NCBI GenBank assembly: GCA_965240325.2 | Contig: OZ251227.1 | Coordinates: 1,302,001 to 1,366,000, forward strand | From: Rebecca billardiae RCC1528 | Taxonomy: Eukaryota; Haptophyta | Length of the DNA stretch: 64,000 bases | Direction of reading: 5' to 3' | Part shown: in pieces, positions 42,822-55,716 of the stretch | How positions within the stretch are numbered: the stretch's first letter is position 1 | Layout: every line of letters starts with the position of its first letter | The notes under the pieces: generated by a model | What the model was told of the DNA's origin: nothing | Database searches by the model: none | The model's input: the letters and a program-made list of their open reading frames with translations, nothing else | Translations under genes and position numbers: made by a program

Positions 42822-45680
42822 ATGCTCTCCGCGGCCGAGCTCTCGGCAGTGTACGGCGCAGGCCACTCGGGCAACGCGCGCGGCTTCTCGGTCCGCGCGA
42901 CCGGCCGCCTGAGCGCGTACGAGCTCTCCGATGTGTACGGCTCCATGACCATCGGCGCACCTCCACGCGACGCGTCCGAGGGCGGCTCTGGCCCGGCGCG
43001 CGCGGACAACCGGCGCACGATCGCGTCGAGCGGCCCGAAGAGCAAGGCGGGCGGGCTGAAGGTGGGCGGGGCGTTCAAGAAGGGCCCGAACCCGCCCTTC
43101 CTCGCGCGCCGCGCCCAGCTCTTCGACCGGATGCTCGAGCAGCAGGCGAGCCGGCTCGCTTCGCTCCCGAAGGAGCAGATCACCGTCACCATGCCCGACG
43201 GCAAGCAGCTGCAGAAGACGGCGTGGGTGGACTCGCCGCTGTCGATCGCCGAGGGCATCGGCAAGCAGTTCGCGGGGCGCATGTGCGTCGCCGCGCTCAA
43301 GTACTCCCGCCGCCTCCCCGGCATCGGCGAGGTGATCGTCGCGGACGACATGGACGACGACGCAGAGGCGCACACGGAGGGCGGCTGGGAGCTGTGGGAC
43401 CTGGCGCGGCCGTTCGAGGGGGACTGCGAGCTCAAGCTGATCGGGTTTGACGAGCCCGAGGGGCGCGAGACCTTCTGGCACTCCTCCTCGCACGTGCTCG
43501 GCGGCGCGCTCGAGCAGCTGTACGGCTCGCAGCTGACGCACGGCCCGCCCACCTCGGGCGGCTTCTTCTACGACTCGTACATGGGCACGGACGTGGTGCC
43601 CGCGGACGAGCACGGGGCGATCGAGAAGAAGGCGAAGGAGATCAGCAAGGCGAAGAGCCCGTTCGTCCGCCTCGTCATCTCCAAGGAGCAGGCCCTCGAG
43701 CTCTTCTCCGACAACCCGTTCAAGGTGCACACGATCCAGACCAAGGTGCCGGACGGCGCGCTCACGACCGCGTACCGCTGCGGCGATGTGGTCGACCTCT
43801 GCCGCGGGCCGCACCTGCCGCACACGGGCAAGGTGGAGGCGTTCGCCGTGGTGAAGAACTCGTCCGCCTACTTCCTCGGCCAGGTGCGCCGCCTGCGCGC
43901 GCGCGCCGGCGGCGGGAGGGATGGCGCGGCGCGCGCGCGCGCGCGGGGCGCGTTCCGACGCCGCGCTCGCCGCCCGCCCGCCCTCGCTGCCGCCCTCCCG
44001 CCGTGCGCCGCGCAGGCGAACTGCGACTCGCTGCAGCGCGTGTACGGCATCTCCTTCCCCGACTCGAAGCAGCTCAACAAGTGGCGCAAGTTCCAGGAGG
44101 AGGCGGCGAAGCGCGACCACCGGCGCATCGGCACCGACCAGGAGCTGTTCTTCTTCCACGAGCTCTCGCCCGGCAGCTGCTTCTTCCTGCCGCACGGCGC
44201 GCGGCTGTACAACGCGCTGATCGAGTTCATCCGCGGGCGGTACTGGGGCACGGGCGCGCCCGGCGACCGCGTGTACCACGAGGTGATCACGCCCAACATG
44301 TACAACATGGACCTGTGGGTCACCTCGGGACACGCCGCAAAGTGCGCACTTGCGCTGCGCGGCGCCGCGAAGCGAGCGCGCCGCGAGCGCGCGCGGCTGG
44401 CCGCCCGCCGGCCGAAGGCCCCGCGTGCGCTGATGGCGGCCGCGCGCGCTCTGTGCGCCGGTCTCTGTGCGCCCCTGCAGGTACAAGGAGCACATGTTCA
44501 ACTTCGACGTGGAGCGTCAGGAGTTTGGGCTCAAGCCAATGAACTGCCCGGGCCACTGCCTCATGTTCAAGCACCGCGTGCGCTCGTACCGCGAGCTGCC
44601 GCTGCGGCTCGCCGACTTTGGCGTGCTGCACCGCAACGAGCTGTCGGGCGCGCTCACCGGGCTCACGCGCGTCCGCCGCTTCCAGCAGGACGACGCGCAC
44701 ATCTTCTGCACGCTCGGGCAGGTGAAGTCCGAGGTGCGCGGCGTGCTTGAGCTCATCCAGTCCGTGTACGAGGTCTTCGGGATGACCTTCTCGCTCTGCC
44801 TCTCCACGCGGCCCGAGACGAAGATCGGGGACGAGGCGCTGTGGGACCGCGCGGAGCAGTACATGCGCGAGGCGCTCGACGAGTTCGGCCAGCCGTGGAA
44901 GCTCAACCCGGGCGACGGCGCCTTCTACGGCCCCAAGATTGACGTGCGCGTGTACGACGCGCTCGAGCGGCCGCACCAGTGCGCGACCGTGCAGCTCGAC
45001 TTCAACCTGCCCAACCGCTTCGACCTGTCGTACACGGGCGCGGGGACCGAGGCGAAGGACGCGCTCACCGGCACGTCGAGCGACGCCGACCGCGCGCTCG
45101 CCGACCTCGGCAAGCTGCGCCCCGTGATGGTGCACCGAGCAATCCTCGGCTCGGTCGAGCGGATGATCGCCATCCTGACCGAGCACTACGCGGGCAAGTG
45201 GCCGCTCTGGCTCTCGCCCAGGCAGATCATCCTCGTGCCCGTGAGTAAGGAGCAGTTCGAGTACGCGGAGGAGCTGCGCCAGATCTTCCACGGGGTGCGC
45301 GCGCGGCGCGCGCAGCCGCGTGCGCCCCGCCGGCGCCGCGGGCCGGCGACCGCCCTGCCGAGCCCACGCCCCCCACCCGTCGGCGCCCCCCTCCCCACGC
45401 ACCGTGCGCGCAGGCGGGCTTCCACGTGGACGTGGACAGCACGCTCAACACGCTCAAGAAGATGATCCGGGAGGCGGAGCTCAAGCAGTACAACTACATC
45501 CTCACGATCGGGCGGAACGAGGTCGCCGCGCGCTCGGTCAACGTGCGCGCGCGCTCGGGCGCGCAGCTGGGCGAGCAGAAGGTCGACGAGTTCCTGTCGT
45601 ACATCCAGGCGGAGAAGAAGGCGTACGGCGTCGGCTACAGCCACACCGCAGCGCCCGCGACCGCGCCGCCCAAGGAATGA
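42822..45680 (+). CDS. Threonyl-tRNA synthetase (copy 2)
   Basis: Exons 42822-43883, 44016-44341, 44481-45294 and 45414-45680, the same as copy 1 shifted by 10,649 bp. No difference was noticed in exons or introns, so the copy is intact. Introns are never identical after long divergence, so the copies are very recent or allelic. Confidence 0.9.
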
Positions 45681-46818
45681 CGGCGCTACAGCGGGCAGCG
45701 CTGCTGCCCGTGCCGTCCGATGGCGGGCGGCGGCGGCGGCGGCGCTAGCACTGCCTCGCCCGGCCACGCGCGCGAGCAGACGCTCGGCGGGCGCCGTGCG
45801 TGCAGGCCTGCCCATGTCTCTCGCCGCGCTCGCCGCGCGCAGGGTCGCACGCGCAACAGCTACGCACGTGCCCGGCCATTGTCCGGCGCACGCCCGTTCA
45901 CTCCGTTGCGCACGCTGAGCGAGATCAAGGCGATGAGCCCGTGAGTGACGCCGACTCTGAACGGAGTACAGTAGACGTAGTTACCCGAACCCGACCACCG
46001 GCCCCGAGACCGAATGACGAGCAGGCTGCGGCCTTCCGGCTTCCAGAATCCAGCAGTGACCAGCTGCTGCCGGACAGCAGATGAACCGCCACTTAAGTCG
46101 CAGTCCATCCCGCATGAGCCGATGAGGCATGAGCAGCCGATCATCGTCATCACACTCGGTGCATGCAGTATGATTATGATCACGTACTACCGGTCGCGGC
46201 ACCCGTGACCGTGACGTGACGATCGACGATTCGGATTATTAATTATATATATACGTCTTTATATACTCGCGAATATATATATACATATACACACACACAC
46301 ATATATATATATATGACAGCGCGCTTTATAAGCCTAATAAGGCCGCGTGAATCAGGCGGGCGTGAGCCGCCAAGCGCGCGCTAGCAGTGCGCGCGCTGAC
46401 GATGATGATGAGCCGATCATCAGATCATCAGCATCACTGAGGCGGATGTTATTTATTTATTTATAATATATTTCTAATATTTTAGTCTATATATATATGC
46501 TGAGACTGATGATGACTGAGGCGGCGGCGCTTTATGCGGCTCGTCCGACTGCCGTGGGGCGGTCGTGATGGGCGTGGTGAGTAGCTACCGTCGGTGTCCC
46601 GCGGCGCGCGTGGTGCGGAAACAGCGGAATCGGCCAAGCCGAACGGCCGATTAAGCTCGAGTACCGGGAGCCAGTAGGCGACCGCGGGAAGCCTAGCTAG
46701 CAACGTCGTGGTGAGGGTGTTCGACGATGGTCAGGCACTTATTGATTGACCTGTGCTAGCGAATAGTGATGATGCTGATGGACCGTGCTTGAATCATGAA
46801 TGGCATCGGATCAATCAA

Positions 46819-48396
46819 TCAAGCGTCACCCGAGGACTCAGAGTCAGCCCCAGGGTCGGCGCCTGCCATCCCCCTCCCCGCGCGTTCGCCATGGGACGCG
46901 GCGGCGCCGCCGGCGCGCGACAGCGCAGCTGCCGCCGCCGGGCCGTCTGACGCAATCGCAGCGAGGTGCGCCAGCTCATCGGTGAGCACGGCGATGTGGC
47001 GCTCCTGGCGGCGGCGCGCGGCCTCAGACTGCTCCAGCGCCGCCTGAAGCGCCGCCACGTCCACGTCCGAGGGCGGGGCGCGGGGCGGCCCGCCGTGGAC
47101 CCCGCCACCTCGCGTGGGCGGGCGGCGCGTCGCGCCCCGGCGCCCGTCTTGCGCCGCAAGCAGCAGCGCGCGCAGCCGGCTGTTTTCAGACTCGAGCCTG
47201 CGCATGCGCGCGCCCAGGGACGCGTCCGGCACGGGCCGCGTCGGCGCGGCACGCCGCGTCCGGCTCGCCGTCGGAGGCGGCGGCATGCGCACGGCGGACT
47301 TTGACGCCGTGTAAGAGAGCTGCGCCGTGGCGGCGTGTGGCGCACGCGCGCGCCCGTGCTGGTCGGGCGCGCGCTCGGCCGTCGGGCCCCAGGCTCGCGC
47401 GGGCTGGGCTCGAGTCCAGCTGGCGCTCAGCAGCTCGGTGCGGCCGGAGGCCTCGGCGGCGGTCAGGCGGGGCGTCGGACGCGCTGGCGCGCTCAGCCGG
47501 CGAAGCGCGGGCACGGGGACGAGCCACGGCCCCGCGGACAACCGCCTCCCATACGGCTGCCCAGGTGGCGGCGTCGAGGCCCGCCGGCTGCGAGCGCGCG
47601 AGGACGAGCCATCGTCGCTCGCGCGCGTGCGCGGCGCGCTCCGCGGCCGCGGAGCGCTCAGCCGCACACGGGCCGTGCCCGCTGCGGCGACGTCCAGCGC
47701 GGCAGCACTCCGGCGGCGCGGCGGGCCGCGGCGTGTGGAGATCGTCGCGCTCGAAGAAGTGGCGACACGGCGCGTGACGGTGCTCTCGCGCCGTGAGGCT
47801 GAGGCTGAGAGCAGGCGCTCAGCGCCCGGCTGGGGCGCGCCCGCCGCCGAGGTGCGCGCGGAGGAGCTTCCGGCCTTCTGATCGGCGGCTTGGCCCTGCT
47901 CGGGGGGCGTGGGCTGCGGCGCACCGTCGTCGGCCATCACCTCGGCCAGCCGGTTGCGCAGCTTTTGCAGGCGCACGAGGTCAGAGATGCGCTCGCGACT
48001 GCCGTCGTGCGGGCTTCCGCTGCTGCGCGCTGGCGAGCGGCCGCCGCGTGGGCTGCTGGCGGGCCGTACTGCGCCAAAGGCGGGGGCTAGGTTGCGCCGC
48101 CGGCTACGTCGGCGAGCAGCTGCGCCCTCAGCGTCCTCGTCCTCGTCCTCGTCCTCCTCGTCGGAGGACGCAGCTGCTGCGCTTCGGGTGCGTGTGACCC
48201 CAAGCGACGCGCCTTCGCTGCCAGACTCGGCGCGCAGCTGGTTGACGTACGCACGTATCTGCGACACAGATATCCGGTCGCCTTCGCGCGCAGACCCCGC
48301 GTCGATCTCATCGAGCCGACTCGTGTACTCGCGCAGCGCCGCCAGCTCCGACCGCGTCGTCGCGCTCACGCGTTGGTCGAGCGCCGACGCAGACAT
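46819..48396 (-). CDS. Disordered coiled-coil protein (copy 2)
   Basis: Protein identical to copy 1. The one base change noticed (47545, AGA to AGG in the gene sense) is silent, in the Arg of GRRLSAG. Confidence 0.65.
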   Translation of the reverse strand: MSASALDQRVSATTRSELAALREYTSRLDEIDAGSAREGDRISVSQIRAYVNQLRAESGSEGASLGVTRTRSAAAASSDEEDEDEDEDAEGAAARRRSRRRNLAPAFGAVRPASSPRGGRSPARSSGSPHDGSRERISDLVRLQKLRNRLAEVMADDGAPQPTPPEQGQAADQKAGSSSARTSAAGAPQPGAERLLSASASRRESTVTRRVATSSSATISTRRGPPRRRSAAALDVAAAGTARVRLSAPRPRSAPRTRASDDGSSSRARSRRASTPPPGQPYGRRLSAGPWLVPVPALRRLSAPARPTPRLTAAEASGRTELLSASWTRAQPARAWGPTAERAPDQHGRARAPHAATAQLSYTASKSAVRMPPPPTASRTRRAAPTRPVPDASLGARMRRLESENSRLRALLLAAQDGRRGATRRPPTRGGGVHGGPPRAPPSDVDVAALQAALEQSEAARRRQERHIAVLTDELAHLAAIASDGPAAAAALSRAGGAAASHGERAGRGMAGADPGADSESSGDA

Positions 48397-48805
48397 CGTG
48401 CGCAGACCTTACCTCCGAGCGGCGGAGCGGCCGAGCGGGCGATTCGTACGAAAAGCATGGCGGCGAAAAATGAGCGCGACGGCGACGGGCCTATGATAAT
48501 CATATGCTCCAATGCGCGCCTCAATGACGAAATTGCTACTACTATCACTACTAGTACCAGGCCGCCGGAATCGTCGTCACTACTACTACCAGGCGCGAGG
48601 TCGCAGACTTTGCAAATATTCCCCGCGAATCCGGCGCTTCGGCCACGCTGCTTGGCCTTGCGCCTGGCCCCCATTGGCCCTTTGTGCATCACCTAGCCCA
48701 TGCGCTCGAAGCTGGGAGAAGCAAGGGACCGAAGCAAACGTTGCAGCCACGAGCCCGAAAGCTCGAAAGCCAGCTGGCGCGGAAGGATTCCAACAGGTCG
48801 CCGAC

Positions 48806-50318
48806 ATGTGCCGCTCCGTGGATGCGCCGCTACCGTCGCCGACGGCGGCGAGCACGCGGAAGCCGGCGGCGGCAGACGTGCCCTCGCCGAAGCGCACGCG
48901 GTTGTGGCGCCTGTACGGCGCGGTCTACGACTTGGAGGCCTTCGTCAAGTCGCACCCGGGCGGCGAGGTGGCCATCCGGCTCGCGCAAGGAACCGACGAC
49001 GCGAGCGACCTGTTTGCTTCATACCACCCGGTGGGGCACGGGCGCGCGTGGAGCGTGCTCGAATCGTTCCGCGTCGGCGGCGAGCCGCCTAAGCCCGCCC
49101 CCCCGTCGCAGTTCGCTCTCGACCTCCGGGCCATGGTCCGCGAGCACTTTGGTACCACCTCGCGCGCGCCTCACAAGGCGACGGCAGGGCACGCGGCGGT
49201 CTGCTTCGTGTTCGCGGCGGTGCAGATCGCGTGCTGGGTGGGATGGATGCGCGGCTCGTACGCGGCCATGCTTGGCGCCACCTTCTTCCACTGGCTCACC
49301 GCCGTCAACATCTCGCACGATGCGTCGCACTTTGCCTTCTCGGCGTCGCCGGCCGTGAACGAGCTGCTGGTGTACGCGTCGCTGCCGCTCATGTTCGCGC
49401 CGCTGACATGGTACCACCAGCACGTGGTCGCGCACCACACGGGCTGCAACGACGTCTCGCGCGACGTCGACCTGCAGCACTTCGCGCCGATGAAGCTGCA
49501 CCCGTCCGACAGCCGCACCAACCCGCACGGCGGGCACACGCTGCTGGACTACGCCAAGGTGCTCGTGTCGAGCGTGCACCTGGTGCTCGGCGTGCCGCTC
49601 TTCAACTCGGGGCTGCTGCCGTTCGACTGGTACACCGCGCACTACGCGCCGGCGGTCCTCCTGCTCCCCGGCCTCAAGGCCTCCCCGCTCCGCCGCGCGC
49701 TCAACCTGCTGCCGCCTGTTCTCTTCGCCGCGTTTGCCGCCTACCCGATGCTCGCCTTCGACGCGCTGCACAAGCGCGCGCTGTTCGTGCTCGTGCCGAT
49801 CGTGGGCTCGAGCCTGGTGTTCCTGCTCTTCACGCAGGTGTCGCACATCCAACCCGAGGCGCAGCTCGCCGAGACGCAGCTCGAGCCCGACTTCTTCAAG
49901 CGGCAGGCGCGCACGGCGGTCGACTACTCGACCGGCTCGACGTTCTGGGGCTACATGTCGGGCGGGCTCAACCTGCAGTCGCTGCACCACTGCCTGCCGT
50001 ACGTGAACAGCTGCCACTTCGGGGCGCTGTACCCCAAGTTCGAGGCTGTGTGCGCGCGCCACGGCGTCGTGCTTGTCAAGCGGCGCGGCATCTGGGACGC
50101 GGCGTGCACGGCGATGCGGCACGTGTGGACGCTCAACGGTGCGCAGCGGCAGCGCACGCCTGCTGCGCTGCGCTCGCTGGCGCGCGATGCGGCGCCGACG
50201 GGCGCGCGCAGTGCTCGCTGCGCCACTCATCTCCGCCCTCGTCGACTTTCCCCCCCCTTCGCCTCCGCTTGCAGGCTCTCAGCGCAAGCTCATGCTGAAC
50301 GAAGCTGTCTTTGGGTAG
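48806..50318 (+). CDS. Cytochrome b5-fused front-end desaturase (copy 2)
   Basis: Exons 48806-50138 and 50275-50318, identical to copy 1 including the 136-bp intron. All b5 and histidine boxes are intact. Confidence 0.87.
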
Positions 50319-51054
50319 GCGGTGGCTGCGCCAATCTCTTGTTCGATCAGCTTCGATCACGGCGGGAGCATGCTGTGACACAGTTGTGCCCTGCGCCGTG
50401 GTCGAGCAGCGGAGCCGGCGTGCATGCGGGCACTCCCGTCGCTGCGCACGCTGGCTTGCGCGCGCTGCTGGCTGCCTCACGGGGCTGGCACGCGTAGCGC
50501 AGCGGCACGGCAGCATGATCGCTGCTCACATCGGTGACCGCTCCGCGTATTCGGAGCGGCGTATTCGCGCCATGCAATTGCAAGTCTGCTCCTCAGAGAC
50601 TGCTGGCGGAAGCACTGTTGGCCGGTGGCGGCCAGGCTGCGGCCTCCGCCTCTTACACTTTCGGCTACGACCCCTGCCCCTGCCAGGACAGCCGCCAGCC
50701 AGCCTGATGATGGGTAGTCACGTGGTCGTAGACGTAGTCGTCACTAGTCGCGCGGCGACTCGTCAGCGGCGTCAGCCCCGACGGGCCGATTCCGCGGCGG
50801 CCACGCCCGCCGCCCCGCGTGGGCCACGGTCCGCAGTCGGCGCGCCGCGGCGCCCCGCGGGCGCCCGGCGCGCGGCGGAGGCGCCGCGGCGTCGCGGGTA
50901 GTCGTCCGCTATTGTATAAGCTAGCAGTTATAGTAATAATAGCACTTATTGACCTTGTCGTCAACTTGGCCTGTTTTATTTCTACCAGCAGATTCCATTT
51001 ACTATGTCACGGCGACAAACCCTTGGCCGCCAGTGGGAATCGGTGTCACGCCCC

Positions 51055-51197
51055 GTTGGGTGTACCTCTCACGGCCGATGGCGGCCCCCACGTGCGCGAG
51101 GAACGCGATTCCTGCACTCCTCAGTGACCGGTGAGTGCAGGAATCCAGTTGCGGCTCTCGTCCGCCTCGCCATTGTCGCACACGAGGTACACCCAAC
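51055..51197. repeat. Long imperfect inverted repeat (hairpin), copy 2
   Basis: Same structure as 40406-40548, carried along in the 10-kb duplication. Confidence 0.8.
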
Positions 51198-52147
51198 ACC
51201 ATGGGTCGGATCCTAGAACTCTCCGCGCGCTCGCGCCCGCGCGGCGAGGGCACTGGCAGGCTTGTTCTCATCATCTTGTCCAAGACTGCAGCCTGCTAGA
51301 TGCGCGAGGACGCGTGTGCACGCCTTTCCGCGCGTCATGGGTGCGCGTGGCACGCACCTTGTCGTCATCTACGCCGAGGAGGCTTCAGCAACCGGCCCAC
51401 CAACCTGCCGTGACCACGTTCAAATGCAGGCCGGCAGTAGCTGCATGCGAGCGCACGCAACAGAAACATCTCACGCTCGACAAGGAAGTGGTGGCGGACC
51501 GAGTAGAGCTGGAATCATTTGCAGTCCATCTGTTGTTCAAGTATCCTGGTTCACCAGCTGACACGGGCGCGACGCAGCCAAGGCAGAGTGCTTGCAGCTT
51601 GCAGCGCGCCCGCAAGTCGCAACTACTGCGGTCTGCCGCCGCGGCGTGGCGATCGTCACACTGCCGTGCGCTGCGAGTGACCTCTGTGTCATGGCGAAGC
51701 AAGCAGCATGTCTTGGCAACACCTTTCGCTACAGCTCAGCGCCCTAGTACGAACATGCGCCAACGACGTGCCATCACTACTCTGCAATCGCGCCGGCACC
51801 CACCAGCGGGCAAGCCGCAAGCCGCCATTTTACCCGCGTTTTGGCGAATGTCGCCGTTGGGCTCTCGTAGAAATAAAACAGGCCACGTTTGTCCGTTGTC
51901 GTCCCTCGCGCGCCGCCCGCCCTGACTCATTCTATGATTTAACGTCCTGGACTGGCAGCCGAATAAATAAGTGGCCGCCGTAATCGATGAGACTCATCAG
52001 TATACAGTCAATGGTGCGGCATCAGTGACGATTTCGATGATTACTATGATGATTCGCGGTCATCATCACTGCTCACTCATCACGGCCTGACCGTTGTTAC
52101 TGATTGTCAGTCACTCAGACCTCAGTCAGTCATCGTCGTCGTCATCT

Positions 52148-55100
52148 TCAGTCTAGCACCCCGTCCGTGCGCAGCTGCGCAGAGAGCAGCCTCCTCGCTT
52201 CGCCAAGCTCGCAGAAGGCGCGCGCTGCCTCCTTTGGGCAGAGGCGCTCGTCAGCGGGCCGGCTCTGCTGTCGGTCCGGGTGCACGGCGAGCGAGTGGCG
52301 GCGATGACCTCGGCCTGTGTGAGCGAGGCCGCAGGGCCAAAGGCGAGCAGCTCTCGCGCGCGTGCCTCGCTCATGGCAGCCTCGGCCTCGTCGGCACCGC
52401 CCGGCCCGTCGCCCCCGCGCCGCGCCTCCTCCTCTCGCTCTGCGCGCGCAAACTCGCTCCACGCGCGGCTGAAGTCGGGCTGCCTCGGCCCGCGCCGTGG
52501 CCTGGGGCGAGCACCCGCCGCGTCGCCGCCACCGCCGCCAGCCGAGCCGGCCGAGCCCGCGGGCGGGCAGAAGAGCGCCTCGAGCGCGGCGCGGCCGCCG
52601 CCTTGGTGGAAGTGCACGTCCGCGAGGAAGCGCAGGGCGGTGCGCGCGCGCGTGCACGCCACGTACGTGAGGTTGAGCTCCTGCCGCGCTTGCCAGCCGC
52701 CCTTGTCCATCATGCTGGGCAGCGGCAGCATCGCGGGCTCGAGGAGGTACACCGTGCCGAACTCGAGGCCCTTCGCCTTGTGCACCGTCGAGAGCACGGG
52801 CGCGTCTGCGTGCTGCTCCGCCAGCTCGTCCGGCGGGAGGCAGGCGTGTCGCGCGCCGTCGGCCGAGCCGGAGGCGGCGAGGTCCGCGGGCTGCTGCAGC
52901 GGGCTGCCAAAGCGCTGGCCGATCGCGTCGCGCACCCTCGCAGCGCTGCCGGCGGAGGCGCCGTCTGCGCCGGCCTGAGCCAGCACGTGCTCGGCGATGG
53001 TCAGAATGCACGCCGCCAAGTCGCGCCGCGCGTACTCGGGCGGGGCCGCGGCGCGTTCGCCGTCCGCGCGCGCCTCAGGCTCGCCGTTGTGCCCGTCGTC
53101 TTCGTCCTCGTCCTCCTCGTCCTCCTCCAAGCGCCCCGCGCCCGCCGCGGCCGCGCGCGCGTGCGCCGCCACCTCCTCCGCGGAGCTCTGCTCGAGGGTA
53201 CTCGGCGGGCACAGCGCGTCAAAGAGGCGGAGCACGCGCGCGCGCAGCTGCGGCCGTCCGAGCGCCCGCACGCACACGCCGCGCGCGGCGAGGGCGAAGG
53301 AGAGCGCCACCAGCGGCGCGTTGCTGCGGCACAGCACCGCCTCGCGCGCGAACGGCGGCGCGCGCGCCACGGGATCGGCACTGCCGCCGCCGCCGCCGCC
53401 GCGCGCGGCCGCGCGCGCGACCAGCGTCGTGCCGCCGCCGAGCGGGTACGAGGAGAAGGTGCAGCTCTGCACCACCTCGCCCTCGGCCGCCCCGGCCGCC
53501 GGCTCCGCGTGCGCCACGCCGCGCGCCGCGTACTCGCCGCACTCGGCGGGGCTCGCCGCGCGGTCGATCAGCGCGTTTGCGAGCGCGAGGTGTGCGCGAG
53601 GGCACCGATGGCACGCGGACAGGTGCAGCGTGCGCACGGGCTGCGGGGCCAGCATCGCCGCCACGGAGTCCAGCGCGCTCGCGTCCGCGCCCGCAAAGCC
53701 AAAGATTGCCTGCATCGAGTCGCCCACAGCCACCAGCCTGGCGCCGCGACCGCCGTTGGCGGCCGGGCCGCGCGCGCGCAGCAGCACGCCGAGCATCGCC
53801 TGCCGCGCGCTGTTCGAGTCCTGCACCTCGTCGCACAGCACGTGCGAGTACGCGCCGAGGCCTCCTGAGCGCGCCTCGGCGCGCGCGAAGCATGCGAGCG
53901 CGCACGAGGAGAGCGCGTCCGCGTCCGCGTCCGCTGTGTCGGCGGCTGTGTCGTTGGGCGCGCGCAGCGGCAGCAGCGGCAGCAGCAGCTGGTCGTCAAA
54001 GTCCACGCATGGCAGCGCGTACCGAGGCGCGCGCTCGGCCTCGCCCTTCGCTCCGTCCGCCGGCGAGCCTTGCTCGGCGCGGCGCGGAGCGGCGCGCGGC
54101 GCGCGCGACGCCGCCGCCGCGAGCGCCGCGAGCGCCGGCCGGCCGGGCGCCGGCGCCCACTCGTGCTGTGTGGACACCTCCATGCTGGCCAGCAGCGTCT
54201 CGGCGGCGAGCCGTACGCCGTGGGCGAGCCGAAGCCCTGCCGTCGGCCACGCCTGGCTCGCGCGGCGCACCCGGCTCGCCGACATCCCGCCCGGCCTGAG
54301 CTGCCGCTCGATGCGCGCGCCCAGCTGCAGCTCGTGCGCGATGCACTGCAGAGGCACCTCCAGCGCCTGGCGGCGGCGCCGCGCGCTCGGGCCGTGTGGC
54401 CGCGGGAGCAGCAGCGCCGCGGCGCGCGCGAGCTGCTCGTGCCACTCGGCGCCGTCGCTCCGCGCGTGCCCCTCTGCGCGCAGCAGCCGCTGCTTCGCCA
54501 CGGACACCAGCCGCGCGACGAACGGCGCGTACAGCGCGTGTGTGAGCGAGTGTCGGCTGCGGCTGCCAGCGGGCTCCACGTCGACCGTCGACGGAGCGGG
54601 CGGGCTGCGGGCGGCGCCGCCGCCGGGCGCGCCGCTGGGCGCGCTGCTGGCCGAGGCGTGCCGCACGGGGTACAACGCGCCGAGCACGAGCTTCGACTTG
54701 GCCGCGCACACCGTCACCTGGATCGGCGCGCCGCCGCCCCCGCGGCGCGCGGCGGCGCGCTGCCGTCCGAGCCAGCAGCGCCACGCGCGCAGCCCGAGCG
54801 AGTGGAAGGTGCTCGGCATGCGCACGCCGCGGCGCGCGAGCTCGGTGGTCGCGTCGCGGCCGAAGGCGAGGCAGACGGCGGCGCCGCCCGCCTCGCGCAG
54901 CGCGCAATCGACCGCGCACAGCAGCGAGGTCTTGCCCGCGCCCGCCACCGCAACCACCATCAGGTGCTCGCGCCCCTCCAGGGCCGTGCGCACGGCGAGG
55001 GCCTCGGTCGACTCGGCCGCGCCGGCGGCGGGGAGCTCGGTGGGCGCGCGCAGCTGCCGCGCCGCCTGGCGCTCGCGGTGCACGTGCTGCTTGGTGCGGC

Positions 55101-55716
55101 CAAGCTCGCACCGCGCGTGCACCCAGCTGCCGCAGCTCCCCTTCGTCGTCTCCTGCCCCACTGCAATCCCCCCGCCGCACGCGCTGCAATGGCCGGCGAA
55201 TCTCGCCGGGAACACTTTCGCTACGAAGGGGCAGTTGCTCTGGAAGTGGCCTTCCTTGTTGCAGCGGAAGCAGGCGCCCCATGTCTGCACGAGGTGTTGC
55301 GGCAGCGCGTCGAGGTCGCGGCCCGGCATGGCCTGCTCGCTTTGCGGCGGCTCGTGCCGTGCGACGACGCACGCGGGCCGCTTGCCGACAATCATCGGCG
55401 CGCGCACGACTGGGGAGGTGCTGGGCTCGGTGAGTGCCCGCGGCGTCCCAAACACCGGCGTATCGACGGCGGGGAGAGATGGCGCACCGGCAGCTGGGAG
55501 AGATCCTGACGCCCTCGCCCCCGCCGACACCGCGGGCTGCGTGCTCGGCGCGCGGGCCCCGCCCGGCTGCTCGGATGTCTTGGCGGGTGTGCTCAGGATC
55601 TCGTCGGCAGAGGGGCTGGTGGCAGCGAAGCCGGGGCTCTGCGTGTCGATGGCGGATCCAAAGGCGTCGTCGGCAGCCCGCTTGCGCGCACTGCGAGGAG
55701 GGGACCCGTCGGCCAT
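52148..55716 (-). CDS. SF1 (UvrD/Rep-like) DNA helicase with zinc fingers; C-terminal frameshift to a J-like segment
   Basis: ATG 55716 (MADGSPPRS) is preferred; an in-frame ATG at 55824 adds 36 residues. A disordered N-terminus is followed by a CCHC knuckle CFRCNKEGHFQSNC (149-162) and a second Cys/His cluster (CSACGGGI...SWVHARC). The helicase core follows: Walker A AVAGAGKTS (256-264), STFHSLGLRAW, motif II CDEVQDSN, motif III VAVGDSMQAIFGF, motif IV ACHRCPRAH, motif V STVHKAKGLEFGTVYL and motif VI LTYVACTRAR. All key residues are present. An acidic run and Ala/Gly insertions expand the core. The main frame stops at 52153. A one-base shift near 52295-52305 would continue into SLAVHPDRQQ...EAARAFCELGEARRLL, J-domain-like, ending at 52148. 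Shift or sequencing error is undecided. Role: DNA unwinding in repair or replication. Confidence 0.82.

Larger units (their letters stand above)
41919..51883. repeat. ~10-kb near-identical duplication, copy 2
   Basis: This is the copy of 31270-41231. It starts at the gap edge (matching 31270) and ends after AAATAAAACAGGC at 51883, where both copies diverge into unrelated sequence. Confidence 0.95.

Noticed and set aside
40482-44750. 1,422-codon plus-strand open frame
   Set aside because: It reads through intergenic DNA, the 200-N gap and the antisense of GPAT before entering ThrRS exon 1. Only the part from 42822 is coding.
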